A stretch of DNA of 64,000 nt, taken from Pseudomonas putida (lineage in GTDB: Bacteria > Pseudomonadota > Gammaproteobacteria > Pseudomonadales > Pseudomonadaceae). The position numbers were made by a program, and so were the translations under genes. The stretch spans positions 5,757,501 to 5,821,500 of the forward strand of contig NZ_CP018846.1 in NCBI RefSeq assembly GCF_002025705.1, read 5' to 3'. Below the pieces are notes generated by a model, which saw only the letters and a list, made by a program, of their open reading frames with translations, was not told the origin of the DNA and ran no database searches. Numbering within the stretch: the stretch's first letter is position 1; every line of letters begins with the position of its first letter. Positions 8,928 through 16,986 of this stretch are shown here, piece by piece.

Positions 8928-9341
8928 ATGCGTGCACTGTTGGTCACCAGCTCACTGCTGCTGATGTCTGCCTGTTCGACCCTGCCTGACCCGGACCCGA
9001 ACCTGGCCTGGGTAGACCTCACCCCTTACGGCGATACTTCGCTGGACGCCACCCAGGTGGACGAGCGCGAATGGGCCGACAGCCGCTACTTCGAAGTGCA
9101 ACCCGGCAGCCACGAGCTGACCGTGCGCTACCAGTTCCCGGTCACACCGAGCAATATCGGCCCGGTCGACGAGCCACTGTGGCGTGATTGCCAGGTCAAG
9201 CTGACCTTCAAGGACTTCAGCGCCGGCCAACGCTACCAGCTGCATGCCGGCAGCATCGGCTTCCGCCCCTGGATCAAACTCTACGACCACCAGCAGAAAC
9301 TGGTCGGTCAGGGCCTGCCAGCAGGTTGCCAACGCACCTGA
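8928..9341 (+). CDS. Small lipoprotein, first of two tandem paralogs
   Basis: A 137-residue predicted lipoprotein. The signal peptide ends in LMSAC with Cys16. The start at 8928 is set by AGGGGGAG upstream and by the signal peptide; the frame is open further upstream without similarity. It shares with the next gene the pattern AWVDL, RYF, PG-HEL-VR, then F-DF-AG-RY-L-A and LYD, and the same length, so the two arose by duplication. The function is unknown. The divergent peptidase gene starts about 70 bp away. Confidence 0.85.
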   Translation: MRALLVTSSLLLMSACSTLPDPDPNLAWVDLTPYGDTSLDATQVDEREWADSRYFEVQPGSHELTVRYQFPVTPSNIGPVDEPLWRDCQVKLTFKDFSAGQRYQLHAGSIGFRPWIKLYDHQQKLVGQGLPAGCQRT

Positions 9342-9396
9342 ACGACACAAACGGCGCTATGCTTGTAACTCGTGTATCGCGAGTGGGAGTTTTGCC

Positions 9397-9810
9397 ATGC
9401 GCCAGCCCATGATGCTGATCGCCCTCAGTGCACTGGGGGCTTGCGCCAGCCCCTTGCCCCCCGTTGACCCCAGCAAGGCCTGGGTCGATCTCTACACCGT
9501 CACCCCTGGTCGCCTGCTGATGGCCGACCGCCTGGATGGCCAACGCCTGGACGATGGCCGCTACTTCCAGATAACCCCCGGCAAACATGAACTGGTGGTG
9601 CGGTTCGATTACGAGATCTATGCCGGCGGCATGCTGACCAGCCCGAAGGATCGTACCTGTTACCTGACTGTGCGCTTCGATGACTTCAAGGCAGGCGAAC
9701 GCTATCGGCTAGAGGCGCGGGCGCCGGTGATGGACCCGCAGGTGCTGCTGTACGACGCCAGCCGCAAGGTGGTGGTGAACGAGCCAAGCGACGTGTTCTG
9801 CATCCCGTAA
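9397..9810 (+). CDS. Small lipoprotein, second of two tandem paralogs
   Basis: A 137-residue predicted lipoprotein with lipobox LGAC at Cys16, the same position as in its upstream neighbour. Conserved blocks AWVDL, GRYFQITPGKHELVVRF and the C-terminal AGERYRLEA are shared. The 16 bases before each ATG are also alike (GGGGAGTTTCGCC versus GTGGGAGTTTTGCC), so the duplicated unit included the leader. The function is unknown; a periplasm-facing beta-rich domain is plausible. A GC-rich hairpin follows the stop. Confidence 0.85.
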   Translation: MRQPMMLIALSALGACASPLPPVDPSKAWVDLYTVTPGRLLMADRLDGQRLDDGRYFQITPGKHELVVRFDYEIYAGGMLTSPKDRTCYLTVRFDDFKAGERYRLEARAPVMDPQVLLYDASRKVVVNEPSDVFCIP

Positions 9811-9815
9811 CAAAC

Positions 9816-9840
9816 ACTGGGGCCGCAATGCGGCCCCAGT
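9816..9840. terminator. Bidirectional hairpin between convergent genes
   Basis: ACTGGGGCCGC-AAT-GCGGCCCCAGT is an 11 bp perfect stem between the lipoprotein gene and the convergent DUF1161 gene. The U-tract is poor on both strands. Confidence 0.7.
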
Positions 9841-9843
9841 CAT

Positions 9844-10077
9844 TCAACGATCATTCTTCTGGTAAATGATCTTCTTCGTCCCGCCATCGCAGGTACCGAC
9901 GATCATGTTCTGATCCTTGACCTCACTGTTGGGCACGATTTCCAAGGTGTAGGACGTGACACCCTGGGCCTGGATCTTGGCTTCGATCTCAGCCTTGAGT
10001 TCTTCGCACGGTTTCACCGCCGCCAATGCAGAAGTGGCCACAAGCGAAGCCAGCACGGCGATTGCTACGCGAATCAT
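9844..10077 (-). CDS. DUF1161 family periplasmic protein
   Basis: A 77-residue protein with a signal peptide (hydrophobic core after MIRVA, cleavage near ALA-AVK). The mature part starts KPCEELKAEIEAKI and contains a second Cys in GTCDGGTKKIIYQK, a pair that could form a disulfide in the periplasm. This is the DUF1161 pattern; no function is known to me. A second member lies at 11773-11994 on the same strand, with OsmC and a flavin-dependent oxidoreductase gene between them. Confidence 0.9.
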   Translation of the reverse strand: MIRVAIAVLASLVATSALAAVKPCEELKAEIEAKIQAQGVTSYTLEIVPNSEVKDQNMIVGTCDGGTKKIIYQKNDR

Positions 10078-10150
10078 GGAACGGCTCCTGGCAAGGCAGC
10101 TGCGCTGCCGACGCTGTTTAGACTACAGCAAACCGCCGCCGTTGCGCGGT

Positions 10151-10576
10151 CTAGCCCACCAATGTGGCATCCAGGCTGATCTTTGCGTTCAGCACCTTCG
10201 ACACCGGGCAACCGGCCTTGGCCTTGTTGGCGATTTCGAGGAACTGCGCCTCGCTGGCCCCTGGCACCTTGGCCTTGAGAATCAGGTGCACGGCAGTGAT
10301 GGCAAAGCCGTCAGGTTGTTTGTCCAGCGTGACTTCAGCAATGGTATCGATGCGATCCGCGGTGAGCCCGGCCTCCCCGAGCATCATCGACAGCGCCATC
10401 GAGAAGCAGCCAGCATGGGCCGCGCCAATCAGCTCTTCCGGGTTGGTCCCGGGCGAGCCCTCGAAACGGGTGTTGAAACCGTATGGGTTCTGCTTGAGTG
10501 CACCACTTTCAGTAGAAAGCAGGCCTTTGCCATCCTTCAGGCCACCTTGCCAGATCGCCGATGCTGTCTTTTTCAT
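10151..10576 (-). CDS. OsmC family peroxiredoxin-like protein
   Basis: A 141-residue OsmC-type thiol peroxidase that detoxifies organic peroxides in the cytoplasm. The two catalytic cysteines are present: Cys57 in GAAHAGCFSMALS and Cys123 in AKAGCPVSK. The length and the N-terminal AIWQGGLKDGKG fit OsmC rather than Ohr. The start ATG at 10576 has an AGGAGG ribosome site. The neighbouring genes for a flavin monooxygenase-like protein and DUF1161 proteins suggest a loose stress context, but each is transcribed separately. Confidence 0.93.
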   Translation of the reverse strand: MKKTASAIWQGGLKDGKGLLSTESGALKQNPYGFNTRFEGSPGTNPEELIGAAHAGCFSMALSMMLGEAGLTADRIDTIAEVTLDKQPDGFAITAVHLILKAKVPGASEAQFLEIANKAKAGCPVSKVLNAKISLDATLVG

Positions 10577-10730
10577 GATGCCTCCTGGTCGTAGGGTTAC
10601 TTACCTACACTTTCGAGGTCAGCGTCCTACAGCAAGTTCAGAGCAATCGCCCAGTGAGCATTGAATCCTCCGAATCTGCCCATACAGAGTCAAAAGGGCC
10701 TGCGGGCCAACCACTCTTGCGGAGGCTCCG

Positions 10731-11735
10731 ATGACGCAGTTGCGTGACCTGAAGATTTCTACCCTCGACCTGGTGCCAGTGCGCGCCGACAAAGGCCCGG
10801 CGCAATCACTGCACAACTCGCTGGACCTGGCCCGGCATGTCGAACGGTTTGGCTACAACCGTTTCTGGGTGGCCGAGCACCACAACATGGACGGCATCGC
10901 CAGTTCGGCCACATCGGTGCTGATCGGCTACCTGGCGGGCGGCACTTCGACCATCCGCGTCGGTTCCGGCGGCATCATGCTGCCCAACCATGCTCCGCTG
11001 GTGATTGCCGAGCAGTTCGGCACATTGGCCAGCCTGTATCCAGGGCGTATCGACCTGGGCCTGGGCCGCGCACCTGGCTCCGACCAGATGACGGCTTACG
11101 CCCTGCGCCGCGACCGCGCTGGCAGCGCCGACGATTTCCCGGATGACGTCGAGGAGCTGTCGCGCTACCTCGGCCCGCGCACCGATGATCAAAAAGTGAT
11201 CGCCGTACCCGGCCACGACACCGACGTGCCCCTGTGGCTGCTCGGTTCCAGCCTGTTCAGCGCCCAACTGGCTGGCATGCGCGGCATGCCGTACGCCTTT
11301 GCCTCGCACTTCGCCCCGCGCTACATGCATGAGGCGATCCGCATCTATCGCGACCACTTCAAGCCATCGACCACGCTGGACAAGCCCTATGTGATGCTGG
11401 GCATTCCGATGGTCGTGGCAGACACCGACGAGCAGGCCGAGTACCTGGCCACCTCGGTGTACCAGCGCATCCTGGCGTTGATTCGCGGGCAAAGCCTGAT
11501 GCAAAAACCACCTGTGCCGAGCATGGATGGGCTATGGCTGCCCCATGAACGCGATGCAGTGGGGAGTTTCCTGGGCCTGGCGATGATCGGCAGCCCGCAG
11601 AAAGTCCGGGCCAAGGTGGAGGTGCTGCTGGAGCAGACCGGGGCGGATGAACTGATCTTTACCTGTGACTTGTATGAGCATGCGGACCGGATCCGGTCCT
11701 ATGAGCTGATGGCGCAGGCCTTGAAGAGCGAGTGA
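10731..11735 (+). CDS. LLM-class flavin-dependent oxidoreductase (luciferase-like)
   Basis: A 334-residue bacterial luciferase-fold protein. The N-terminal barrel shows RFWVAEHHNM, VGSGGIMLPNHAPL and YPGRIDLGLGRAPGSD, motifs of the YhbW/MsnO8-like LLM group that uses reduced flavin. The substrate is unknown. GGAGG lies at ideal spacing before the ATG. It is monocistronic, divergent from osmC and convergent with the second DUF1161 gene, separated from it by a perfect 11 bp hairpin. Confidence 0.92.
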   Translation: MTQLRDLKISTLDLVPVRADKGPAQSLHNSLDLARHVERFGYNRFWVAEHHNMDGIASSATSVLIGYLAGGTSTIRVGSGGIMLPNHAPLVIAEQFGTLASLYPGRIDLGLGRAPGSDQMTAYALRRDRAGSADDFPDDVEELSRYLGPRTDDQKVIAVPGHDTDVPLWLLGSSLFSAQLAGMRGMPYAFASHFAPRYMHEAIRIYRDHFKPSTTLDKPYVMLGIPMVVADTDEQAEYLATSVYQRILALIRGQSLMQKPPVPSMDGLWLPHERDAVGSFLGLAMIGSPQKVRAKVEVLLEQTGADELIFTCDLYEHADRIRSYELMAQALKSE

Positions 11736-11737
11736 CC

Positions 11738-11763
11738 TTCTTCGCGGGTAACCCCGCGAAGAA
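11738..11763. terminator. Hairpin between convergent genes
   Basis: An 11 bp perfect stem TTCTTCGCGGG-TAAC-CCCGCGAAGAA lies between the LLM oxidoreductase stop and the DUF1161 stop. It lacks a strong U-tract, so its terminator role is inferred from position. Confidence 0.7.
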
Positions 11764-11772
11764 TGCAACGCA

Positions 11773-11994
11773 TCAGCCACGGCGGTAGACAATCTCCTTG
11801 CTACCGCCCTCACAGCTGCCAATCACCTTGCCAGCCGGCTCGCCCTTCTTGACGACCTCCAGCTTGTAGCCCTTCACACCCTTGGCATCCAGCTTCGCTG
11901 CGATCTCCGCCTTGAGCTCTTCGCACGGTTTCCCGGCCGCCATCGCACCGCCCGCCAAGACCATCAAACCCACAGCCAGCATCAGTTTCTTCAT
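11773..11994 (-). CDS. DUF1161 family periplasmic protein, second copy
   Basis: A 73-residue protein. MKKLMLAVGLMVLAGGAMA is a clear signal peptide, followed by KPCEELKAEIAAKLDAKG and a second Cys in GSCEGGSKEIVYRRG. It is paralogous to the gene at 9844-10077: both Cys, the KPCEELKAEI block and the C-terminal IxY motif are shared. I start at the ATG at 11994 with AAGGA nine bases upstream; ATGs upstream are badly spaced. The function is unknown. Confidence 0.9.
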   Translation of the reverse strand: MKKLMLAVGLMVLAGGAMAAGKPCEELKAEIAAKLDAKGVKGYKLEVVKKGEPAGKVIGSCEGGSKEIVYRRG

Positions 11995-12025
11995 CGATCG
12001 CATTCCTTGTACAGATGAGAAAAGA

Positions 12026-12050
12026 CAAAAGGGCGCCGCCAAGGCGCCCT
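12026..12050 (-). terminator. Intrinsic terminator downstream of the dodecin gene
   Basis: On the minus strand, GGGCGCC-TTGGC-GGCGCCC is followed by TTTTGTCTTTTC, a hairpin with U-rich tail about 50 bp after the dodecin stop. Confidence 0.82.
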
Positions 12051-12098
12051 CCGGAGTTATAACGCCATCACGCCAGGCTATTCCAGCCCGGCAATGTT

Positions 12099-12314
12099 TC
12101 AGCTATTGGCAATGCGGAAACCAACCTTCAGCGTGACCTGAAAATGCGCCGCCTTGTTGTCGCGGATATGGCCACGGGTATCGACCACTTCAAACCACTC
12201 CAGGTGCTTGATGCTCTTGCCGGCTTCGGCCAAGGCATTGTTGATCGCCTCTTCGATACTGGTGGGGGACGAACCCACCAGCTCGATCTTCTTGTAGGTG
12301 TGATGATCGGTCAT
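12099..12314 (-). CDS. Dodecin flavoprotein
   Basis: A 71-residue dodecin, a small protein that forms a hollow dodecamer storing or buffering flavins. The family pattern is present: HHTYKKIELVGSSPTSIEEAINNAL, then Trp40 in LEWFEVVDTRGHI, the residue whose homolog stacks on the flavin, and the C-terminal FQVTLKVGFRI strand. The length is typical. An intrinsic terminator follows. The next gene upstream (DUF883) is divergent. Confidence 0.93.
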   Translation of the reverse strand: MTDHHTYKKIELVGSSPTSIEEAINNALAEAGKSIKHLEWFEVVDTRGHIRDNKAAHFQVTLKVGFRIANS

Positions 12315-12464
12315 GAGCGCTCTCCTTGGGTGACGGTGAAATTGAGCCTAGCAGCGTAGGCCTGGTTTACCTGCGAGCCGCGGCCTTTCGCTAAAGTTCG
12401 ATCGCACTTTCCGGAAGCCCGGGGGTCGCAATCCTTACAGTCCATACTGCAAAGGAGAGTCAAC

Positions 12465-12788
12465 ATGCACCGCAACTCGCTGCGTAAAACGTCCCTGGAA
12501 AGCATGGAAGCGGAGATCGAAAGCCTCCTGAAAAGCCTGGAGAACCTGAAGCACGATGCGTCCGAGGAAACCCAGAAGTCAGTGAAGGCCATGCGCAGCA
12601 ACGCCGAAAGCGCGCTGCGCCACTCGCGCAGCCTAATCAGCGATGCCTATGAGGAAGTCAAAGAGCGCACCCGCCAGACCGGCATCGCCACCCGCGACTA
12701 CGCCCAGGAGCACCCGTACACCACAGCGGGCGTTGCCATAGGCGCGCTGGGCCTGCTGGCGGCGTACCTGCTGTGCAAGCGCAACTAA
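12465..12788 (+). CDS. DUF883 (ElaB/YqjD/CsbD-like) membrane-anchored protein
   Basis: A 107-residue protein. An amphipathic charged helix covers residues 10-80 (EAEIESLLKSLENL then repeated Arg/Glu), followed by the conserved EHPYTTAGVAIGALGLLAAYLL C-terminal membrane segment and a KRN tail. This is the ElaB/YqjD layout; E. coli YqjD binds ribosomes at the inner membrane in stationary phase, which may or may not apply here. GGAGAG lies upstream of the ATG. The stop codon overlaps the convergent trpI stop. Confidence 0.9.
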   Translation: MHRNSLRKTSLESMEAEIESLLKSLENLKHDASEETQKSVKAMRSNAESALRHSRSLISDAYEEVKERTRQTGIATRDYAQEHPYTTAGVAIGALGLLAAYLLCKRN

Positions 12789-13681
12789 GCGCTCTGCCTG
12801 GCCAGCTCGGCGCGTAGCCACTGCGCCAGCTGCTCGGCGCGCCCGTCTGCGGCGCGCCGGGGCACCCACAGCGCCAGCGCGGCAGGGGTCGGCGAAAAGC
12901 CCCAAGGCGCGCTCAAGCGGCCCGCTCGCAGGTCATCGGCCACCAGCGGTTGTGGCGCAATCGCTACCCCCAGGCCGGCAACCGCCGCCTCCAGCAAGTA
13001 ATACAAATGCTCGAACGCCTGGCCGTACTTCAACGAGCCAGCCTCCAGCCCTTGTTCTGCCACCCAGGTTGGCCAAGCCTGCGGCCGTGAGGTGGTATGC
13101 AGCAGGGCTTCGTCCAGCAGGGCCTTGGCGGGTGCGGCCTGCAAGCGGTCGAAGCCGGCGAAGTGTGGGCTCAGCACAGGGCCGATGCGCTCCTGCGCCA
13201 GCACATGGACCTGCATGTCCGACGGCCACGGCGGTTCGGCATACACCAGCAACGCATCCAGCCCGGGCCGGCGAGGATCGAGATCGCCTTCGCCTGCCGA
13301 AAGGTGCAGGCGCAGTTCGGGCAGGTCAGCCTTCAACCGCCCCAATCGGGGGATGAACCAACGCGCCAGCAAGCTGCCGGAACAACCCAGCACGAACGGC
13401 GCCTCGCTCACATCCCGGCTCAACTCGGCGCACACACTGCGCAGGCGGTCGAACGCCTCACCGCTGGCGTCACGCAGGCGCACCCCGGCATCTGTGAGTT
13501 TGATGCCGCGCCCGTCCTTGACGAACAGGGCCACGCCTAGGTGTTCTTCAAGTACCTTGATCTGCCTGCTGACGGCGCCATGAGTGACGTGCAGCGCCTC
13601 GGCCGCCTGGCTGACGCTATTTAGCCGGGCAGTGGCTTCGAAGGCCCGCAGGGCATTGAGGGGTGGTAGGTCGTGAGCCAT
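12785..13681 (-). CDS. trpI: LysR-type activator of trpBA
   Basis: A 298-residue LysR regulator divergent from trpBA, the classic Pseudomonas TrpI position. The N-terminal helix-turn-helix is LNALRAFEATARLNSVSQAAEALHVTHGAVSRQIK. In studied Pseudomonas, TrpI binds indoleglycerol phosphate and activates trpBA. I use the ATG at 13681 rather than one eight codons upstream because it fits the family N-terminus. The 110 bp gap to trpB must hold both promoters and the TrpI sites. The stop overlaps that of the convergent DUF883 gene. Confidence 0.93.
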   Translation of the reverse strand: MAHDLPPLNALRAFEATARLNSVSQAAEALHVTHGAVSRQIKVLEEHLGVALFVKDGRGIKLTDAGVRLRDASGEAFDRLRSVCAELSRDVSEAPFVLGCSGSLLARWFIPRLGRLKADLPELRLHLSAGEGDLDPRRPGLDALLVYAEPPWPSDMQVHVLAQERIGPVLSPHFAGFDRLQAAPAKALLDEALLHTTSRPQAWPTWVAEQGLEAGSLKYGQAFEHLYYLLEAAVAGLGVAIAPQPLVADDLRAGRLSAPWGFSPTPAALALWVPRRAADGRAEQLAQWLRAELARQSA

Positions 13682-13791
13682 GTTACCTGTGAGTTTTTCT
13701 GACAAGTTTGCGCAATCTTATCGGTTTTCAGCCGGGCTTGCCGTGGTTAGAGTAAAGCCCATCACTCATTCATTACGCCCTGGAGCGCCCC
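13682..13791. promoter_or_regulatory. Divergent trpI-trpBA control region
   Basis: This 110 bp gap separates trpI and trpB. By homology to the studied Pseudomonas trpI-trpBA region it should hold two TrpI sites and overlapping promoters. I could not place the operator exactly by eye. Confidence 0.6.
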
Positions 13792-15009
13792 ATGACCCAG
13801 TCCCAATACCGTCCCGGCCCCGACGCCAACGGCCTGTTCGGCTCATTCGGCGGCCGCTACGTGGCCGAAACCCTGATGCCGCTGGTGCTGGACCTGGCCC
13901 GCGAATACGAAGCGGCCAAGGCCGACCCGAAGTTCCTCGAAGAGCTCGCCTACTTCCAACGCGACTACATCGGCCGCCCGAACCCGCTGTACTTCGCCGA
14001 GCGCCTGACCGAGCACTGCGGCGGCGCAAAGATTTTCTTCAAGCGTGAAGAGCTCAACCACACCGGCGCACACAAGGTGAACAACTGCATCGGCCAGGTG
14101 CTGCTGGCCAAGCGCATGGGCAAGAAGCGCCTGATCGCCGAAACCGGCGCCGGCATGCACGGCGTGGCCACTGCCACCGTCGCTGCACGCTTTGGCCTGC
14201 CTTGCGTGATCTACATGGGCGCCACCGACATCGAGCGCCAGCAGGCCAACGTGTTCCGCATGAAGCTGCTGGGCGCCGAGATCGTCCCGGTCACCGCTGG
14301 TACCGGCACCCTGAAAGACGCCATGAACGAGGCCCTGCGCGACTGGGTCACCAACGTCGACGATACCTTCTACCTGATCGGCACTGTGGCCGGCCCACAT
14401 CCATACCCGGCGATGGTCCGCGATTTCCAGTCGATTATCGGCAAAGAAACCCGCGCCCAGCTGCAAGAGAAGGAAGGCCGCCTGCCGGACAGCCTGATCG
14501 CCTGCGTTGGCGGTGGCTCCAATGCCATGGGCCTGTTCCATGAGTTCCTCGAAGAACCGAGCGTGCAGATCATCGGCGTCGAAGCCGGTGGCCACGGCGT
14601 TCACACCGACAAGCACGCCGCCAGCCTGAACGGCGGCGTACCGGGCGTGCTGCACGGCAACCGCACCTACCTGCTGCAGGACGACGACGGCCAGATCACC
14701 GACGCCCACTCGATTTCCGCCGGCCTCGACTACCCGGGCATCGGCCCGGAGCACGCCTACCTGCACGAAGTGAAGCGCGTCGAGTACGTCAGCATCACCG
14801 ACGACGAAGCGCTGGATGCGTTCCACGCCACCTGCCGCCTGGAAGGCATCATTCCGGCCCTGGAAAGCTCCCATGCCCTGGCCGAAGCGATCAAGCGCGC
14901 ACCGAACCTGCCCAAGGATCACCTGATGGTGATCTGCCTGTCCGGCCGCGGCGACAAAGACATGCAAACCGTGATGAACCACATGGCAGCCCAGGAGAAA
15001 CAGGCATGA
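13792..15009 (+). CDS. trpB: Tryptophan synthase beta subunit
   Basis: A 405-residue PLP enzyme that condenses indole with serine as the last step of tryptophan synthesis, in an alpha2-beta2 complex with TrpA. The PLP lysine is Lys95 in HTGAHKVNN, and the phosphate-binding GGGSNAMG loop is visible. A good GGAG site precedes the ATG at 13792. trpA overlaps the stop by 4 bp, keeping the two subunits balanced. Transcription is likely driven by TrpI. Confidence 0.98.
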   Translation: MTQSQYRPGPDANGLFGSFGGRYVAETLMPLVLDLAREYEAAKADPKFLEELAYFQRDYIGRPNPLYFAERLTEHCGGAKIFFKREELNHTGAHKVNNCIGQVLLAKRMGKKRLIAETGAGMHGVATATVAARFGLPCVIYMGATDIERQQANVFRMKLLGAEIVPVTAGTGTLKDAMNEALRDWVTNVDDTFYLIGTVAGPHPYPAMVRDFQSIIGKETRAQLQEKEGRLPDSLIACVGGGSNAMGLFHEFLEEPSVQIIGVEAGGHGVHTDKHAASLNGGVPGVLHGNRTYLLQDDDGQITDAHSISAGLDYPGIGPEHAYLHEVKRVEYVSITDDEALDAFHATCRLEGIIPALESSHALAEAIKRAPNLPKDHLMVICLSGRGDKDMQTVMNHMAAQEKQA

Positions 15010-15815
15010 GCCGTCTTGAACAACGCTTCGCCGAGCTGAAGGCCGAAGGCCGCTCCGCGCTGGTCACCTTCGTCACTGCTGGCGACCCGGGCTACGACGC
15101 TTCGCTGCAGATCCTCAAGGGCCTGCCGGCTGCTGGCGCCGATGTGATCGAACTGGGCATGCCATTCACCGACCCGATGGCCGACGGCGTAGCCATCCAG
15201 CTCGCCACCCTGCGCGCCCTGGAAGCCGGCCAGACCCTGGCCAAGACCCTGCAGATGGTTCGCGAATTCCGCGTGGATAACCACACCACGCCGATCGTGC
15301 TGATGGGCTACTACAACCCGATCCACCGCTTCGGTGTGGATAAGTTCGTCGCCGAAGCCAAGGCAGCTGGCGTCGATGGCCTGATCATCGTCGACCTGCC
15401 GCCCGAGCACGACGCCGAACTGGCCACCCCGGCCCAGGCCGCGGGCATCGACTTCATCCGCCTGACTACCCCGACCACAGACGATGCGCGCCTGCCGCGT
15501 GTGCTGGAGCGCAGCTCCGGGTTCGTCTATTACGTATCGGTGGCTGGTGTGACCGGTGCCGGTTCCGCAACTACCGAGCACGTGACCGAGGCAATTGCCC
15601 GCCTGCGTCGGCATACCGATCTGCCGATCAGCGTTGGTTTCGGTATTCGTACGCCGGAGCAGGCTGCCGCAATCGCACGCTTGGCCGATGGTGTGGTAGT
15701 GGGTTCGGCGCTGGTCGACAAGATTGCCCAGGCCAAGGAGCCCGGTCAGGCCGTCAATGACGTGCTGAGCCTGTGCTCGGCACTGGCCGAAGGCGTGCGC
15801 GGCGCCCGCCGCTAA
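15006..15815 (+). CDS. trpA: Tryptophan synthase alpha subunit
   Basis: A 269-residue TIM-barrel lyase that cleaves indoleglycerol phosphate to indole and passes it to TrpB. The catalytic residues Glu49 and Asp60 lie in IELGMPFTDPMADG at the same numbering as the Salmonella enzyme. The ATG overlaps the trpB stop as ATGA. A REP pair follows the stop. Confidence 0.98.
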   Translation: MSRLEQRFAELKAEGRSALVTFVTAGDPGYDASLQILKGLPAAGADVIELGMPFTDPMADGVAIQLATLRALEAGQTLAKTLQMVREFRVDNHTTPIVLMGYYNPIHRFGVDKFVAEAKAAGVDGLIIVDLPPEHDAELATPAQAAGIDFIRLTTPTTDDARLPRVLERSSGFVYYVSVAGVTGAGSATTEHVTEAIARLRRHTDLPISVGFGIRTPEQAAAIARLADGVVVGSALVDKIAQAKEPGQAVNDVLSLCSALAEGVRGARR

Positions 15816-15828
15816 ACCGCTTCGCCTG

Positions 15829-15912
15829 CTTCGCGGGCAAGCACGCTCCACAGGGACCGCGCCGCTCTAACGGCTTGCGCTGTACCTGTGGGAGCGGGCT
15901 TGCCCGCGAAGG
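15829..15912. repeat. REP cluster 2 (GCGGGCTTGCCCGCG type)
   Basis: An inverted pair: CTTCGCGGGCAAGCACGCTC and, about 50 bp on, GAGCGGGCTTGCCCGCGAAG. It lies between convergent trpA and the DOPA-dioxygenase-like gene. Confidence 0.85.
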
Positions 15913-15923
15913 GCCAGCACGGA

Positions 15924-16256
15924 CTACCCCCCAAAGATCGCCAGATTCAAAGGCCGCACAGCCCCCATCCAGATCGCATGATCGCGGTGATCCGCCAACT
16001 CATCGCCAGTGAGCGGATGCAGAAACACCACAAGCCCCTTCCGATACAGCGCCAACCAAGGCAACACCACCCCCACGAATTCCGGCTCGAAGGCCAGCTG
16101 GCAGCTCCAGTCCGGGTGTGGCCCGACCGGTTTCTGGTGCATGCGCCCCATGGTCACGGGAAACAGCCGCGCCGCCTCCTCGCACAGCTCGCGAGCCTGC
16201 TCGAGTGTGGATGCGTCGTAGTACACGTGGGCGTGGTAACCCTTGATCCTCTGCAC
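15924..16256 (-). CDS. DOPA 4,5-dioxygenase family protein
   Basis: A 110-residue protein of the small DOPA dioxygenase-like family (COG3805). The N-terminal GYHAHVYYD and the later VGPHPDWSCQL segment give the His cluster expected for metal binding. I choose the GTG at 16256 because CAGGAG sits five bases upstream; the frame is open well beyond it without similarity. The bacterial members' substrate is not settled, so ring cleavage is only a family-level suggestion. It is divergent from the Rossmann protein gene at 16311. Confidence 0.85.
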   Translation of the reverse strand: MQRIKGYHAHVYYDASTLEQARELCEEAARLFPVTMGRMHQKPVGPHPDWSCQLAFEPEFVGVVLPWLALYRKGLVVFLHPLTGDELADHRDHAIWMGAVRPLNLAIFGG

Positions 16257-16310
16257 GATAACTCCTGATTGCGGTCCAACCATCACCCCACTTGCAAAGA
16301 GAGTGATGCG

Positions 16311-16856
16311 GTGAAAAATGCCGAAACCCCAGTGTTCAAACTGGTGTTGTTCGGGGCTGAAAGCAGCCTGAGCAACGCCCTTACGACCGAGCTGCTGGCA
16401 CGCCAGCACGAGGTCATTGCGGTGGTTGGCGACCTCAACCGCCATACGCCCCGCCCTGGCCTGCATTTGAAGATAGGCGCGCTGGACGATGCCGACCAGG
16501 CGGAACAGGGCGCGGCAGGGGGCTCGGCGGTGATTGCCCTGCTGGCGCCAGGCGATCTGGCGGCGCAGGCGCAGATGAGCGAAGCGCTGGTGGCCGGGCT
16601 GGCCCGCACGACTATACGCCGGCTGTTGCTGGTGGGCGATTTCGAAGTGCTGGATGTGCCGGGTAAATACAGCGAAGAGGAGCGCGAAGCGGTTGATGAA
16701 GTAGTTGATAAGCTGCAGCGCAGTTCGTTGCGCTGGACGTTGATCAACATGCCACCTGCACTGTCGGAAGCTGGCTCGGCCCGCGTGGCAGCGGGGATGG
16801 TCGATATGCTGGAGCTGGACTTGCACCGGGGCGAGCATCTGAACTTCGTGGTCTAG
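16311..16856 (+). CDS. Rossmann-fold NAD(P)-binding-like protein (YwnB/atypical SDR type)
   Basis: A 181-residue protein resembling NADH-flavin-reductase-like atypical SDRs. It starts KLVLFGAESSLSNALTTELLARQHEVIAVV, the beta-alpha-beta unit, but the usual GxTGxxG glycine loop reads GAESSLSNA, so nucleotide binding may be weak or lost. The GTG start at 16311 is chosen over an upstream ATG because GAGAG lies before it and it fits the fold. The function is unknown. Confidence 0.75.
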   Translation: MKNAETPVFKLVLFGAESSLSNALTTELLARQHEVIAVVGDLNRHTPRPGLHLKIGALDDADQAEQGAAGGSAVIALLAPGDLAAQAQMSEALVAGLARTTIRRLLLVGDFEVLDVPGKYSEEEREAVDEVVDKLQRSSLRWTLINMPPALSEAGSARVAAGMVDMLELDLHRGEHLNFVV

Positions 16857-16985
16857 ATTGCCGGGGCTGCTGCGCAGCCCTATCCGACCGGTCCGGCGCC
16901 CCGGCAAGGCCGCTCCTACAGTAGAGCGCATCCCCTTGTAGGAGCGGCCTTGTGTCGCGATAGGGCCGCAAAGCGGCCCCAAAAT
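16857..16985. repeat. REP cluster 3 (GGCCGCTCCTACA type)
   Basis: Contains GGCAAGGCCGCTCCTACAG facing TTGTAGGAGCGGCCTTGTG and ends with a GGGCCGC-AAA-GCGGCCC hairpin. Same unit and same downstream hairpin as cluster 1. Confidence 0.88.
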
Positions 16986-16986
16986 C

